A model generated the notes under the pieces. That model worked only from the letters and a program-made list of their open reading frames with translations, was not told the DNA's origin and did not search any database. The translations under genes were made by a program, and so were the position numbers. From Streptomyces parvulus (GTDB taxonomy: Bacteria; Actinomycetota; Actinomycetes; Streptomycetales; Streptomycetaceae), in the NCBI RefSeq assembly GCF_014648855.1, contig NZ_BMRX01000011.1, positions 62,001 to 126,000 of the forward strand: a stretch of DNA of 64,000 nt, read 5' to 3'. Of this stretch, positions 17,320 to 25,056 are shown one piece after another (the stretch's first letter is position 1; each line of letters opens with the position of its first letter).

Positions 17320-18720
17320 ATGAACATGAGTGCTGCGGGCGGTACGAGAGAGCGACTGGTCGTGATCGGCGGTGACGCCGCGGGGATGTCCGCGGCGTCG
17401 CAGGCCCGTCGGCTGAGGGGCCCGGACGAACTGGAGATCGTGGCGTTCGAGCGCGGCCACTTCAGCTCGTACTCGGCGTGCGGCATCCCCTACTGGGTCG
17501 GCGGCGACGTGGCCGGCCGGGACGAGCTGATCGCCCGCACGCCCGAGGAGCACCGCGCCCGGGACATCGACCTGCGGATGCGCACCGAGGTCACCCAGAT
17601 CGACGTGGCCGGCCGGCGGGTGCGCGCGCGAGACCTCGATTCCGGGGCGGAGTCCTGGACGCCGTACGACAAGCTCGTGATCGCCACCGGTGCGCGGCCG
17701 ATCCGCCCCGAGCTGCCGGGCGTCGACGCGCCCGGCGTGCACGGGGTGCAGACCCTGGACGACGGTCAGGCGCTGCTCGACACGCTCACCGGCACCCGTG
17801 GCCGGCGCGCGGTGGTCGTCGGTGCCGGGTACATCGGCGTGGAGATGGCCGAGGCGCTGATCAACCGCGGCTACGAGGTGACGGTCGTCAACCGCGGCCG
17901 GGAGCCGATGTCGACGCTGGACCCGGACATGGGCCGCATGGTGCACGAGGCCATGGAGGGCCTCGGCATCACCATGGTGAACGACGCCGAGGTCACCAAG
18001 GTGCTCACCGGGGACGACGGCCGGGTCCGGGCGGTGGCCACCGAGGACGCCGAGTACCCGGCGGACGTGGTGGTGCTCGGCATCGGCGTGCGCCCCGAGA
18101 CCGCGCTCGCCCGGGCCGCGGGGCTGCCGCTCGGCGAGCACGGCGGGCTGCTCACCGACCTCGGCATGCGGGTCCGGGGGCACGAGGACATCTGGGCGGG
18201 CGGGGACTGCGTGGAGGTGCTCGACCTGGTCTCCGGGCAGCGGCGGCACATCCCGCTGGGCACGCACGCCAACAAGCACGGCCAGGTCATCGGCACCAAC
18301 GCGGGCGGGGGTTACGCCACCTTCCCCGGCGTGGTGGGCACGGCGGTCAGCAAGGTCTGCGACCTGGAGATCGCGCGCACCGGACTGCGCGAGAAGGACG
18401 CGCTGCGGGCGGGGCTGCGGTTCGTGACCGCGACGATCGAGTCCACCAGCCGCGCCGGGTACTACCCCGACTCCTCCCCCATGACCGTGAAGATGCTGGC
18501 CGAGCGGCGCACCGGGCGGCTGCTCGGCGTGCAGATCGTCGGCCGCGAGGGCGCGGGCAAGCGCGTCGACATCGCCGCGGTGGCCCTCACGGCCGGGATG
18601 ACGGTGGACCGGATGACGGCCCTGGACCTGGGGTACGCGCCGCCCTTCTCCCCGGTGTGGGACCCCGTCCTGGTCGCCGCGCGCAAGACCGCGCGGGTGG
18701 TGGAGGAGCAGCGCGGCTGA
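17320..18720 (+). CDS. CoA-disulfide-reductase-like FAD/NAD oxidoreductase
   Basis: A 466-aa class III pyridine nucleotide-disulfide oxidoreductase. The N-terminal FAD motif is VIGGDAAGMSAASQARRL. The single redox Cys is in SSYSACGIPYWVGG (about residue 53), as in CoA disulfide reductase and NADH oxidase. The NAD motif is VVVGAGYIGVEMAEALINRG and the second FAD motif is DIWAGGDCVEV. The C-terminal dimerisation domain ends with YAPPFSPVWDPVLVAARK, carrying the Tyr typical of CoADR. Actinobacteria use mycothiol, so the physiological substrate is uncertain (CoA disulfide, polysulfide or oxygen). A TAGCGT hexamer ends 6 nt before the ATG (17308-17313), so leaderless transcription is likely. Confidence 0.87.
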   Translation: MNMSAAGGTRERLVVIGGDAAGMSAASQARRLRGPDELEIVAFERGHFSSYSACGIPYWVGGDVAGRDELIARTPEEHRARDIDLRMRTEVTQIDVAGRRVRARDLDSGAESWTPYDKLVIATGARPIRPELPGVDAPGVHGVQTLDDGQALLDTLTGTRGRRAVVVGAGYIGVEMAEALINRGYEVTVVNRGREPMSTLDPDMGRMVHEAMEGLGITMVNDAEVTKVLTGDDGRVRAVATEDAEYPADVVVLGIGVRPETALARAAGLPLGEHGGLLTDLGMRVRGHEDIWAGGDCVEVLDLVSGQRRHIPLGTHANKHGQVIGTNAGGGYATFPGVVGTAVSKVCDLEIARTGLREKDALRAGLRFVTATIESTSRAGYYPDSSPMTVKMLAERRTGRLLGVQIVGREGAGKRVDIAAVALTAGMTVDRMTALDLGYAPPFSPVWDPVLVAARKTARVVEEQRG

Positions 18721-18736
18721 CTCCGGCGCCGCGGGG

Positions 18737-19078
18737 CTAGGCGGTGCCGTTGATCCGGTCGATGGCCTGTCGGGCCTGTTCGGCCGGGGGCCGGGCGGGC
18801 AGTGACGACACCGAGGCCGGGGCGGCTGCCGACGCGGACACCGCGGGCGGCTGTTCACCGGCCGGCCTGGCGTGTGTCGCCGCGGGACGCGCGGAGCGCA
18901 GCCGGTGGCTGACCGCCTCGTCCAGCGTCACCGGACGCTGCATCTGCGCGGCCAGCCGCCCGGCCTCCTGGCCGAGCCTGGCCACGTCCTCCCAGGGCAG
19001 GCGCAGCACGAGGGCGACCTCGGCCTCCCCGTCGGGCAGGGCGTGCATCGCCGGCGCCGGTGTGAGCCGTTCGTTCAT
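18737..19078 (-). CDS. Hypothetical Ala/Pro-rich protein
   Basis: A 113-aa soluble protein. An N-terminal folded part (EAEVALVLRLPWEDVARLGQEAGRLAAQMQRPVTLDEAVSHRLR) leads to a low-complexity Ala/Pro/Ser linker and a short C-terminal helix RPPAEQARQAIDRINGTA. No recognised domain. The ATG at 19078 has GAGGATC upstream; a longer in-frame start at 19141 adds only basic low-complexity residues. It is convergent with the flavoprotein (16 bp between stops). Confidence 0.6.
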   Translation of the reverse strand: MNERLTPAPAMHALPDGEAEVALVLRLPWEDVARLGQEAGRLAAQMQRPVTLDEAVSHRLRSARPAATHARPAGEQPPAVSASAAAPASVSSLPARPPAEQARQAIDRINGTA

Positions 19079-19112
19079 CGCCTGATCCTCACGTCGTCCC
19101 CGCGTCCGCCTT

Positions 19113-19159
19113 CCCCGGGCCGCGGGCGGTTGTGAGGGCATACGTACACGCGGCCGGGG
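19113..19159. terminator. Imperfect hairpin after the MFS-ended operon
   Basis: CCCCGGGCCGCG (19113-19124) pairs with CGCGGCCGGGG (19149-19159) with one bulge. It is 34 bp downstream of the MFS gene stop on the minus strand and is the likely end of the five-gene operon. Confidence 0.45.
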
Positions 19160-19192
19160 GCGTTCAAGGGGCGGGCGGGGCAGGGCGCTCGG

Positions 19193-20410
19193 TCAGGCGG
19201 GGGTGGCGGCCTCGTCCGGCACGGCCGGTGCCGGGGTCCAGCGGATGCGGGTGCTGCACAGGGCGACGGCGCCCGCGGACGCGGCGACGGCGCCCATGCC
19301 CCAGGCGAGGCTGCTCGCGCCGGCGATGAAGCCGATGAGCGGCGGTCCGGCGAGCAGGCCGGTGGTGCCCATGGCGGCGACCAGGGTCAGCGCGTCCGAG
19401 CCCTGGCGGGCGGCGGCGGCGTAGACGCAGGGGGTCACCGCGGCGATGCCGAGGCCCATGCAGGCGAAGCCCGCGAGGGCCGGGGCGACACCGCCGCTGA
19501 CCAGGGCGAGGGCGAGGCCGGTGGCGGCGACCGCGCTGCCCAGCAGCACGACCCGGCCGTCGCCCCAGCGGGCCCGCCAGCCGTCGGCGAAGAGGCGGGC
19601 GACGACCATCATCCCGGAGACCACCGCGATGCCCAGCGGGGCCAGTTCGGCCGACGCCTCGGCGACGTCCTCGAGGTAGAGGGCGGACCAGTCGTTCATG
19701 GCGCCCTCGGCGACCGTGCCGAAGACCATGGCGCAGCACATCCACAGGGTCAGGGTGGAGGGGAGGGTCCAGCGGCGGCGGACCGGCTTCTCGCCGGCTG
19801 CTTCCGTGCCGGCGACGCCGGCCGCGGCCGCCGGGGCCTCGTCGTCGAGGAGCCCCGTCCGGGCCAAGGCGCCCAGGGCGGCGAGGAGGGCGACGGCCAC
19901 GCCGAAGTGCGCGGCGACGGAGCCGGTCGCGGCGGTCATGCCGGAGGCGAGCAGGGCGGCGAGCAGCGATCCAGCGGAGAAGGTCGCGTGGAGCTTCGCC
20001 ATGGTGTTGCGTTCGTGCCGTGTCTCCAGGGCGGAGCCCTGCGCGTTCATGGCGACGTTCAGGCAGCCGACCAGGACGCCGTCGGCGCACATCACGAGCA
20101 GGGCCACCGGGTAGTTGGGGGCCGCCGCGAGCGCGAGCAGCAGCAGGGCGAGGCCGAGCTGGGAGAGGAGGCCGAGCCGCCGCGAGCCGAGGCGGCGCAT
20201 CAGCCACGCCACCGCCGGGAAGGACACCGCCGCGCCGACCCCGGCGGCCATCAGGAGCACCCCCACCTCGGCCGCGCTCAGGTCCAGGTCGGCCTTGATC
20301 GCCGGGATCCGGGCGGCCCAGGTGGCGTACTGGAAGCCGAGGGAGAGGAACAGCGCGGCGATCGCCAACTGGCCGCGCAGGAAGGGGTCGTGGAGACGGG
20401 ACACGCGCAT
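19193..20410 (-). CDS. MFS transporter, probable exporter of the operon product
   Basis: A 405-aa major facilitator with about 12 hydrophobic segments. Its first half has LAIAALFLSLGFQYATWAARIPAIKADL, and LMRRLGSRRLGLL is the loop 2-3 basic motif. A central loop of about 30 residues (TEAAGEKPVRRR) separates the halves. Its ATG overlaps the GNAT stop by one base (TGATG), placing it last in the dioxygenase-DUF6271-decarboxylase-GNAT operon. By position it would export, or protect against, the product made by the other four genes. The sequence alone does not fix direction or substrate. Confidence 0.85.
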   Translation of the reverse strand: MRVSRLHDPFLRGQLAIAALFLSLGFQYATWAARIPAIKADLDLSAAEVGVLLMAAGVGAAVSFPAVAWLMRRLGSRRLGLLSQLGLALLLLALAAAPNYPVALLVMCADGVLVGCLNVAMNAQGSALETRHERNTMAKLHATFSAGSLLAALLASGMTAATGSVAAHFGVAVALLAALGALARTGLLDDEAPAAAAGVAGTEAAGEKPVRRRWTLPSTLTLWMCCAMVFGTVAEGAMNDWSALYLEDVAEASAELAPLGIAVVSGMMVVARLFADGWRARWGDGRVVLLGSAVAATGLALALVSGGVAPALAGFACMGLGIAAVTPCVYAAAARQGSDALTLVAAMGTTGLLAGPPLIGFIAGASSLAWGMGAVAASAGAVALCSTRIRWTPAPAVPDEAATPA

Positions 20411-20967
20411 CAGCTCACTTCGCGCAGGGACGGTGCCGGGGAGTGGGACGGACCGGCGGAGTGGGCCGGGACCGGCTTGGACATGTAGACGGCCGCGCCG
20501 CCGTAGGCGCCCTCGGGCACCACCCCCGGTTCGGCCGTGAAGCCGCGCGCCGACCAGAACCGCTCGGTGCCGCCCACGGCGACCAGGGAGATTCGCTCGT
20601 CGCCGCGGCTGCGGGCGGTGCCGGTCAGGTGGTGCAGGAGGTGGCGGGCCAGCCCCCTGCGGCGCAGGCCCGGCGCCACGACGATGTCGTGCAGGTGGAG
20701 GTTGCCGGCCGGGAACGCCGTCGCGGCCTCCTCCGCCCGTGCCAGGTCGGGGTAGCGGTGCGGCGGGTACGGCAGGGCCAGGAGGTACCCGGCGGTGCGG
20801 GCGCCGACGTCCACGACGAAGCAGGTGTCCGGCGACGCGGCGGCCCGTGACTCCAGCGCGGCCCGGCCCTCCGAGAGGCCGAGCCCGGTGTAGGCGTCCC
20901 GCTCCAGCGCGACGACGGCGTCCCAGTCCCGGTCGGCGAGGGGACGTACGCGCACGGTGTCGGTCAT
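20410..20967 (-). CDS. GNAT family N-acetyltransferase
   Basis: A 185-aa acetyltransferase. Motif A is HDIVVAPGLRRRGLARHLLHHL (R-R-x-G-x-A acetyl-CoA loop), followed by ERISLVAVGGTERFWSARGF, where FWSARGF is the typical beta5/alpha4 GNAT segment. A short Pro/Ser-rich tail follows residue 165. The ATG overlaps the decarboxylase stop (ATGA), and its own stop overlaps the MFS start. In context it probably acylates an amine created by the upstream PLP decarboxylase. Confidence 0.87.
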   Translation of the reverse strand: MTDTVRVRPLADRDWDAVVALERDAYTGLGLSEGRAALESRAAASPDTCFVVDVGARTAGYLLALPYPPHRYPDLARAEEAATAFPAGNLHLHDIVVAPGLRRRGLARHLLHHLTGTARSRGDERISLVAVGGTERFWSARGFTAEPGVVPEGAYGGAAVYMSKPVPAHSAGPSHSPAPSLREVS

Positions 20968-22181
20968 CGGCGCCGGCCCTCTCCGGCGCGGTCCGCCCAG
21001 GTGTGCGGGAGCGGGGCGAAGCCGTTGAAGCCCACGGTCGTGTAGCTGGTCGCGTAGGCGCCCGAGGAGAGGATCCAGACCGGGTCGCCCGAGGCCAGGG
21101 CCGCCGGGACGGGCACCAGTCCCTCCTCGTGGGAGTAGGCGTCGTCGCTGTCGCAGGTGGGTCCGGCGACGACGGCGCGAACGGTGGGGCCGCCGGAGTG
21201 GGTCGGGAAGACGAGCCTGTACTGGAGGCCGTCCATCTCGTAGAGGCCGTTGAACTTGCCGCAGCTCAGGTAGAGCCAGTGCCGCCGTTCGCCGTCGGCT
21301 CCCCGGCGCTCGGTGAGGCGGGCGACGTGCGCGCGGATGGCGCCGTGGTCGGCGACGAGGTGGCGGCCGGGTTCGATGACGAAGTCCAGCGGTCCGCCGT
21401 GGATCCGCCGGAGTTCGTCGGTGCCCTCCCGGATCACCGCGAAGATCTTGTCCAGGGGTGGGTCGAGGGGGGTGCCGCGCCGGTCGCGGTAGCCGAGGGC
21501 GGGCAGTCCGCCGCCGAGGTTGACGTGGTCGACGCGGATGCCGCGCCGGTCCAGGCGGCGCAGGACCTCGCCCAGGTCCTCGACGGCGGCGTGCCAGGCC
21601 TCGCCGGTCATCTGCTGGGAGCCGACGTGCACGGACAGGCCGGCCGGGACCAGGCCCGCGTCCCGCGCGTGCTCCATGACGCGGACGGCGTCGTCGGGCG
21701 AGCAGCCGAACTTGTCGCTGAGTCCCCACACGGCGCCCGTGCCCGCGGTCGCCACCCGGCAGAAGACGCGGGCGCCCGGGGCGTGGACGGCCAGCGCGGC
21801 GACGTCCTGGACGCTGTCGGTGGCGAAGGTGCGGATGCCGAGCCGGTGGGCGTCGGCGATGTTCCGGTCGGACTTCACGGTGTTGCCGTAGTGGATCCGG
21901 GCGACCGGCACCCCGGCCCGCAGCGCCTGCTCGACCTCGCCGGGGCCGGCCGCGTCGGCGCCCGCCCCGCGCCGGGCGAGGGCGGTGAGCACCTCGTCGA
22001 GCGGGCAGGCCTTCATCGCGAACCGCACCTCGACGCCGGGCAGTTCCCGGCGCAGGGTGTCGTGCCGCTCCTCGATGCCGGCCAGGTCGTAGACGATCCG
22101 GTCCTCGGTGGCGGCGGCGAGCGCGGCGGCCAGGGGCGCGCCGAGGAGCGCGCCCGGCGCGGGGCCGGCGACGGCGCTCAC
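20964..22181 (-). CDS. Fold-III PLP decarboxylase (ornithine/DAP-decarboxylase family)
   Basis: A 405-aa group-IV amino-acid decarboxylase. The PLP lysine is K57 in VRFAMKACP. SVHVGSQ, a VNLGGGLPALGY glycine loop and VIEPGRHLVAD bind the phosphate. C343 in GPTCDSDDAY is the catalytic Cys from the partner subunit, with the C-terminal SGAYATSYTTVGFNGF. This family decarboxylates ornithine, lysine, arginine, DAP or carboxynorspermidine; the specificity helix does not let me choose. The GTG at 22181 overlaps the DUF6271 stop by 4 bp. No lysA or polyamine context, so it is a dedicated pathway enzyme rather than housekeeping LysA. Confidence 0.9.
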   Translation of the reverse strand: MSAVAGPAPGALLGAPLAAALAAATEDRIVYDLAGIEERHDTLRRELPGVEVRFAMKACPLDEVLTALARRGAGADAAGPGEVEQALRAGVPVARIHYGNTVKSDRNIADAHRLGIRTFATDSVQDVAALAVHAPGARVFCRVATAGTGAVWGLSDKFGCSPDDAVRVMEHARDAGLVPAGLSVHVGSQQMTGEAWHAAVEDLGEVLRRLDRRGIRVDHVNLGGGLPALGYRDRRGTPLDPPLDKIFAVIREGTDELRRIHGGPLDFVIEPGRHLVADHGAIRAHVARLTERRGADGERRHWLYLSCGKFNGLYEMDGLQYRLVFPTHSGGPTVRAVVAGPTCDSDDAYSHEEGLVPVPAALASGDPVWILSSGAYATSYTTVGFNGFAPLPHTWADRAGEGRRR

Positions 22182-23503
22182 CGCGACGCCGCCGGCGGCC
22201 GGACCGGGGGCGTGGTCTTGGCGGCGGCGACCAGCCCCTGCCATGCCTCGGTCAGCAGGGCGAAGTCCGCCATGTCGCCGCGCGCCTCGTCGAGGAGCCG
22301 TTCGCGCCGGCCGGCCAGCAGGTCGGCGAAGTCGGCGTACGGGCCGCCCAGGCGCCGGTAGGCGGTGTCGAGGGCGTCGAGCCTGCGGACGTTCTCCGCG
22401 GTGTCCAGGCCGGTGCTCTCGCGGGCGAGGGCGGCCACGGCGGCGGGGCGGGCCCGGCCGTGCTCGTCCAGGAGCGTGTCGCCGGCCTCGGCCATGCGGT
22501 CGTAGACGAAGTGGAAGTACAGCATCGACAGCAGGAACTTGGCGAAGCGGGTCTGGTAGGCGAGGAAGCCCGGGCCGGTCCGCCGTTCACCGGTGTAGTA
22601 GTTGACGATGTGGCGGTTGTGCAGCACGCCGGGCAGCCGGGCGTCGTGCACGAGGTGGATGAGGAAGTAGTCGCTGCCGATGGTGTCGCGGGCGGGCGGC
22701 AGCGGTACGCGCTCGCCGACCGTCTCGCCGTGGAAGGCGATGTTGCACATGTCGACCCGCATCGGGTCCACCACGGTCAGCAGCGAGTGGTCCGCCGTGA
22801 AGGGCTCGGTGCCGGCGCCCGCGAAGGACTCCTCGACCAGGTCCCGTTTCCGCTCCGGGGTCCAGTCCTCCGGCGCCCACAGGGAGACCACGTCGTGGTA
22901 GACGCCGGGGTCTGCGTCGCGTATCCGGGCGATGTCGACGGAGAGTTCGCCCACGAAGGAGCCACCCACCATGGCGACCCGCCGCTCGCGCGGGCCGTCG
23001 GCGAGGTCGGACTCGGTGACGCCGGGCTCCGCGTCGGCGGCGCGCCTGCCGAGGGACAGCAGCTCGTGGTGGACGGGGAAGACGGTGTCGCCGTCCACGC
23101 TCTGGTAGCGGCTGTCGGAGTCCCTGCGGTGGACGGACTCGCAGCCGAGGGCCGCCGCGACCAGGAAGGCGCGGTTGGTGCAGGCGCCGTAGGACACGCC
23201 GTCGGGCAGCATGAGGTCGAGGAGCAGCTCGGGCTTGGCGCTGCCGGAGCGTGCCGTGACCCGCTCCAGGAAGTCGCGCTGGACGTCCTCGTCGAGGTGG
23301 TGGGCCGTGATCCGGGGGTGCGGGGCCAGTCGCCGCAGGGCCTCGGCGTGGGCGGCGCGGTCCTCGGGCGCGCTGGAGTCCAGGACCAGGAGGTGCACGT
23401 CGACGTCGAAGTGGTCGGCCGCGTACGCCGCCTCCTCGCCGAGTGCCGCGATGGTGTCCGGGCAGTGCCGGTTGGTGGGGAGGGTCAGGCAGATGCTGCG
23501 CAT
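22178..23503 (-). CDS. DUF6271 protein, GT-A glycosyltransferase-like
   Basis: A 441-aa protein of the uncharacterised family I recall as DUF6271. It opens with SICLTLPTNRHCPDTIAAL, and VHLLVLDSS forms the next strand. NRAFLVAAALGCESVHRRDSDS follows at about residues 110-131, where R127-D128-S129-D130 resembles the acidic metal/nucleotide motif of GT-A glycosyltransferases. YGACTNRAFLVAAALG also matches the helix preceding such motifs. This is fold-level inference, not a proven transferase. A later part (KFLLSMLYFHFVYDRMAEAGD) is helical. It overlaps the dioxygenase gene by 19 bp upstream and the decarboxylase by 4 bp downstream, so it belongs to a tightly coupled operon. Confidence 0.75.
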   Translation of the reverse strand: MRSICLTLPTNRHCPDTIAALGEEAAYAADHFDVDVHLLVLDSSAPEDRAAHAEALRRLAPHPRITAHHLDEDVQRDFLERVTARSGSAKPELLLDLMLPDGVSYGACTNRAFLVAAALGCESVHRRDSDSRYQSVDGDTVFPVHHELLSLGRRAADAEPGVTESDLADGPRERRVAMVGGSFVGELSVDIARIRDADPGVYHDVVSLWAPEDWTPERKRDLVEESFAGAGTEPFTADHSLLTVVDPMRVDMCNIAFHGETVGERVPLPPARDTIGSDYFLIHLVHDARLPGVLHNRHIVNYYTGERRTGPGFLAYQTRFAKFLLSMLYFHFVYDRMAEAGDTLLDEHGRARPAAVAALARESTGLDTAENVRRLDALDTAYRRLGGPYADFADLLAGRRERLLDEARGDMADFALLTEAWQGLVAAAKTTPPVRPPAASR

Positions 23504-24567
23504 GCCGCGTCCCCGGTGGACTCGTCGCTCGCCCGGTCCGTGCCGGCGTCGCCGCCGTGCCAGGACGTCAGGCCCAGCAGCTTCGCGCCGAGTTCGGTCA
23601 GTTCGGCGGCCCCGTAGCGCTCGGACTCGTGGCGGTGGGCGTCGCCGAGGAGGGTGGCGTTCCAGTCGGGCGTGGTGAGGTTGCGCCAGGAGTCGACGCG
23701 GGAGTCGCGCAGCCGGCGGTGGCTCTCCAGCGCGGGCATCATCGAGAGGTACTGGACGGCGCGCACGCCGTCGCCGGAGACGTTGGGCGCCACTCCGTGG
23801 GCGAGCAGGCCGTTCCAGATGAGCAGGTCGCCGGCCTCCAGGTCGGGCCGTACGACGGGCATGTCCTCGCGGTCGATCGCGGGCCTGATCGGGTCGCGGC
23901 CCTCGGGCTGGAGCGCCTTCCAGCGGTCGAAGCGGCGGAACAGCTCGGGGCAGCACTGGAAGCCGCCGTGGTCGGGCTTGGTGTCGTTGAGGGCGATGAT
24001 GCCCTGCACCCGCTGCGGCAGGACGCCGAGGGTGGTGTCGACGTCCCAGTGCAGCTCGATGTCGAAGCCGCGGTCGGGCTTGTCGATGAGGGCGCGGTCG
24101 CGGTTGCCGGTGTTGGGCGGGTTGAGGTTGAGCCGGTCCAGGGTGACCCACAGCTCCTCGCAGTCCCACACGTCCACGAAGGCGTCGTACACCCGCTGGG
24201 CCTGCCTGCTGTCCCAGATGAGCTGGTGCTGGTAGGCCTCGACGAAGCCGTAGATGTGCAGTTCGCGGTCGAGGTCGGAGCGGAACTCGCGCTCCTGGTA
24301 CCAGGTGTCGGGGCGGTCCGGGTCGAGGCCCTGGAACTCCCAGGCGAAGTCGAGCAGCCGGCGCGCGGACGAGGCGGGTATCGCCTCCTTGACCACGACG
24401 TAGCCGTACGTCTGCCAGTGCGCGAAGTCGTCCTCGGAGAGCACCCGCAGCGGGCGGGTCTTCTCCAGGTCGCGCAGCTGGGTGCGGGCCAGGTAGGTGT
24501 CGGCGTCCGCGCTGAAGTAGGGGATGTCCGACGGGGCTCGGTGGAGAAAGGAATCGGGCGTCGCCAT
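23485..24567 (-). CDS. Phytanoyl-CoA dioxygenase family Fe(II)/2-oxoglutarate oxygenase
   Basis: A 360-aa PhyH-like oxygenase and the first gene of the five-gene operon. The iron facial triad is visible as H173-x-D175 (ELHWDVD) and H257 (GLLAHGV), with R269 after it as a candidate 2-oxoglutarate anchor. The N-terminal YGYVVVKEAIPASSARRLLDF is typical of PhyH. Family members hydroxylate free amino acids, side chains or small natural products. The ATG at 24567 has GGAGCACC upstream. The promoter should lie in 24568-24900. The stop lies 19 bp inside DUF6271, an unusually deep overlap. Confidence 0.87.
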   Translation of the reverse strand: MATPDSFLHRAPSDIPYFSADADTYLARTQLRDLEKTRPLRVLSEDDFAHWQTYGYVVVKEAIPASSARRLLDFAWEFQGLDPDRPDTWYQEREFRSDLDRELHIYGFVEAYQHQLIWDSRQAQRVYDAFVDVWDCEELWVTLDRLNLNPPNTGNRDRALIDKPDRGFDIELHWDVDTTLGVLPQRVQGIIALNDTKPDHGGFQCCPELFRRFDRWKALQPEGRDPIRPAIDREDMPVVRPDLEAGDLLIWNGLLAHGVAPNVSGDGVRAVQYLSMMPALESHRRLRDSRVDSWRNLTTPDWNATLLGDAHRHESERYGAAELTELGAKLLGLTSWHGGDAGTDRASDESTGDAACAASA

Positions 24568-24904
24568 GTGGTGCTCCAGATCCTCGCCGTCGCACCGTGC
24601 GGGCAACGGCGGTGTGTGCGACGGAGGTCGGGCCGTCGCACATGAGGTCGGTGGGGGCAGCGGGGCCCGCTCGCGTCCGGAGGGCGGAGCGGGGCGACGA
24701 GGGCGGCTCGGACGGACGGGGCTCGCCCGGTTCAGGGGGTGGCCCGGTCCGCGCCCTCGTCCGGGATGGTCGTCTCGTCCGGGGTGGTCGTCACGGAAGT
24801 CGTCGTACGGGAGGCGTCGCGGGCGGTCTTCGCAGCCCGGCCGCGGCAGGAGCCCGGCGCGGAAACTGGTGTCCCATGTGTCCCTTGCCGAACTTGCGCC
24901 TCAC

Positions 24905-24920
24905 AATGGACTAGACCAAG
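24905..24920. promoter_or_regulatory. DasR-responsive element (dre)-like site 1
   Basis: AATGGACTAGACCAAG matches the DasR operator core TGGTCTAGACCA at 11 of 12 positions (24907-24918). DasR is the GntR-type regulator of N-acetylglucosamine metabolism. It is 139 bp upstream of the GH3 start and 338 bp upstream of the dioxygenase operon start. Confidence 0.6.
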
Positions 24921-25017
24921 GGAGAGTGTCAACACCCGCTCCGACGAGGTCAGTTGTTACTTCCGAGTTCGGTGACAGCCCTCTTGACACGTCTGGTTAA
25001 CCTGAACGCGCACCTCC

Positions 25018-25031
25018 TTGGTCTATACCAA
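25018..25031. promoter_or_regulatory. DasR-responsive element (dre)-like site 2
   Basis: TTGGTCTATACCAA is a near-perfect palindrome matching the dre core (TGGTCTATACCA against TGGTCTAGACCA). It ends 25 bp before the GH3 start codon, a position that would block initiation or early elongation. Confidence 0.75.
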
Positions 25032-25056
25032 GATTCGTCACCGAAAGGCGCGTCCG

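Larger units (their letters stand above)
24568..25056. other. 489-bp divergent intergenic region
   Basis: Holds the promoters of the minus-strand dioxygenase operon and the plus-strand GH3 gene. Seen here: two DasR-type palindromes (24905-24920 and 25018-25031) and a TTGACA hexamer at 24984-24989 without a convincing -10 at normal spacing. GC content drops between 24895 and 25035, as expected for promoter DNA. No small gene is convincing. Confidence 0.6.
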
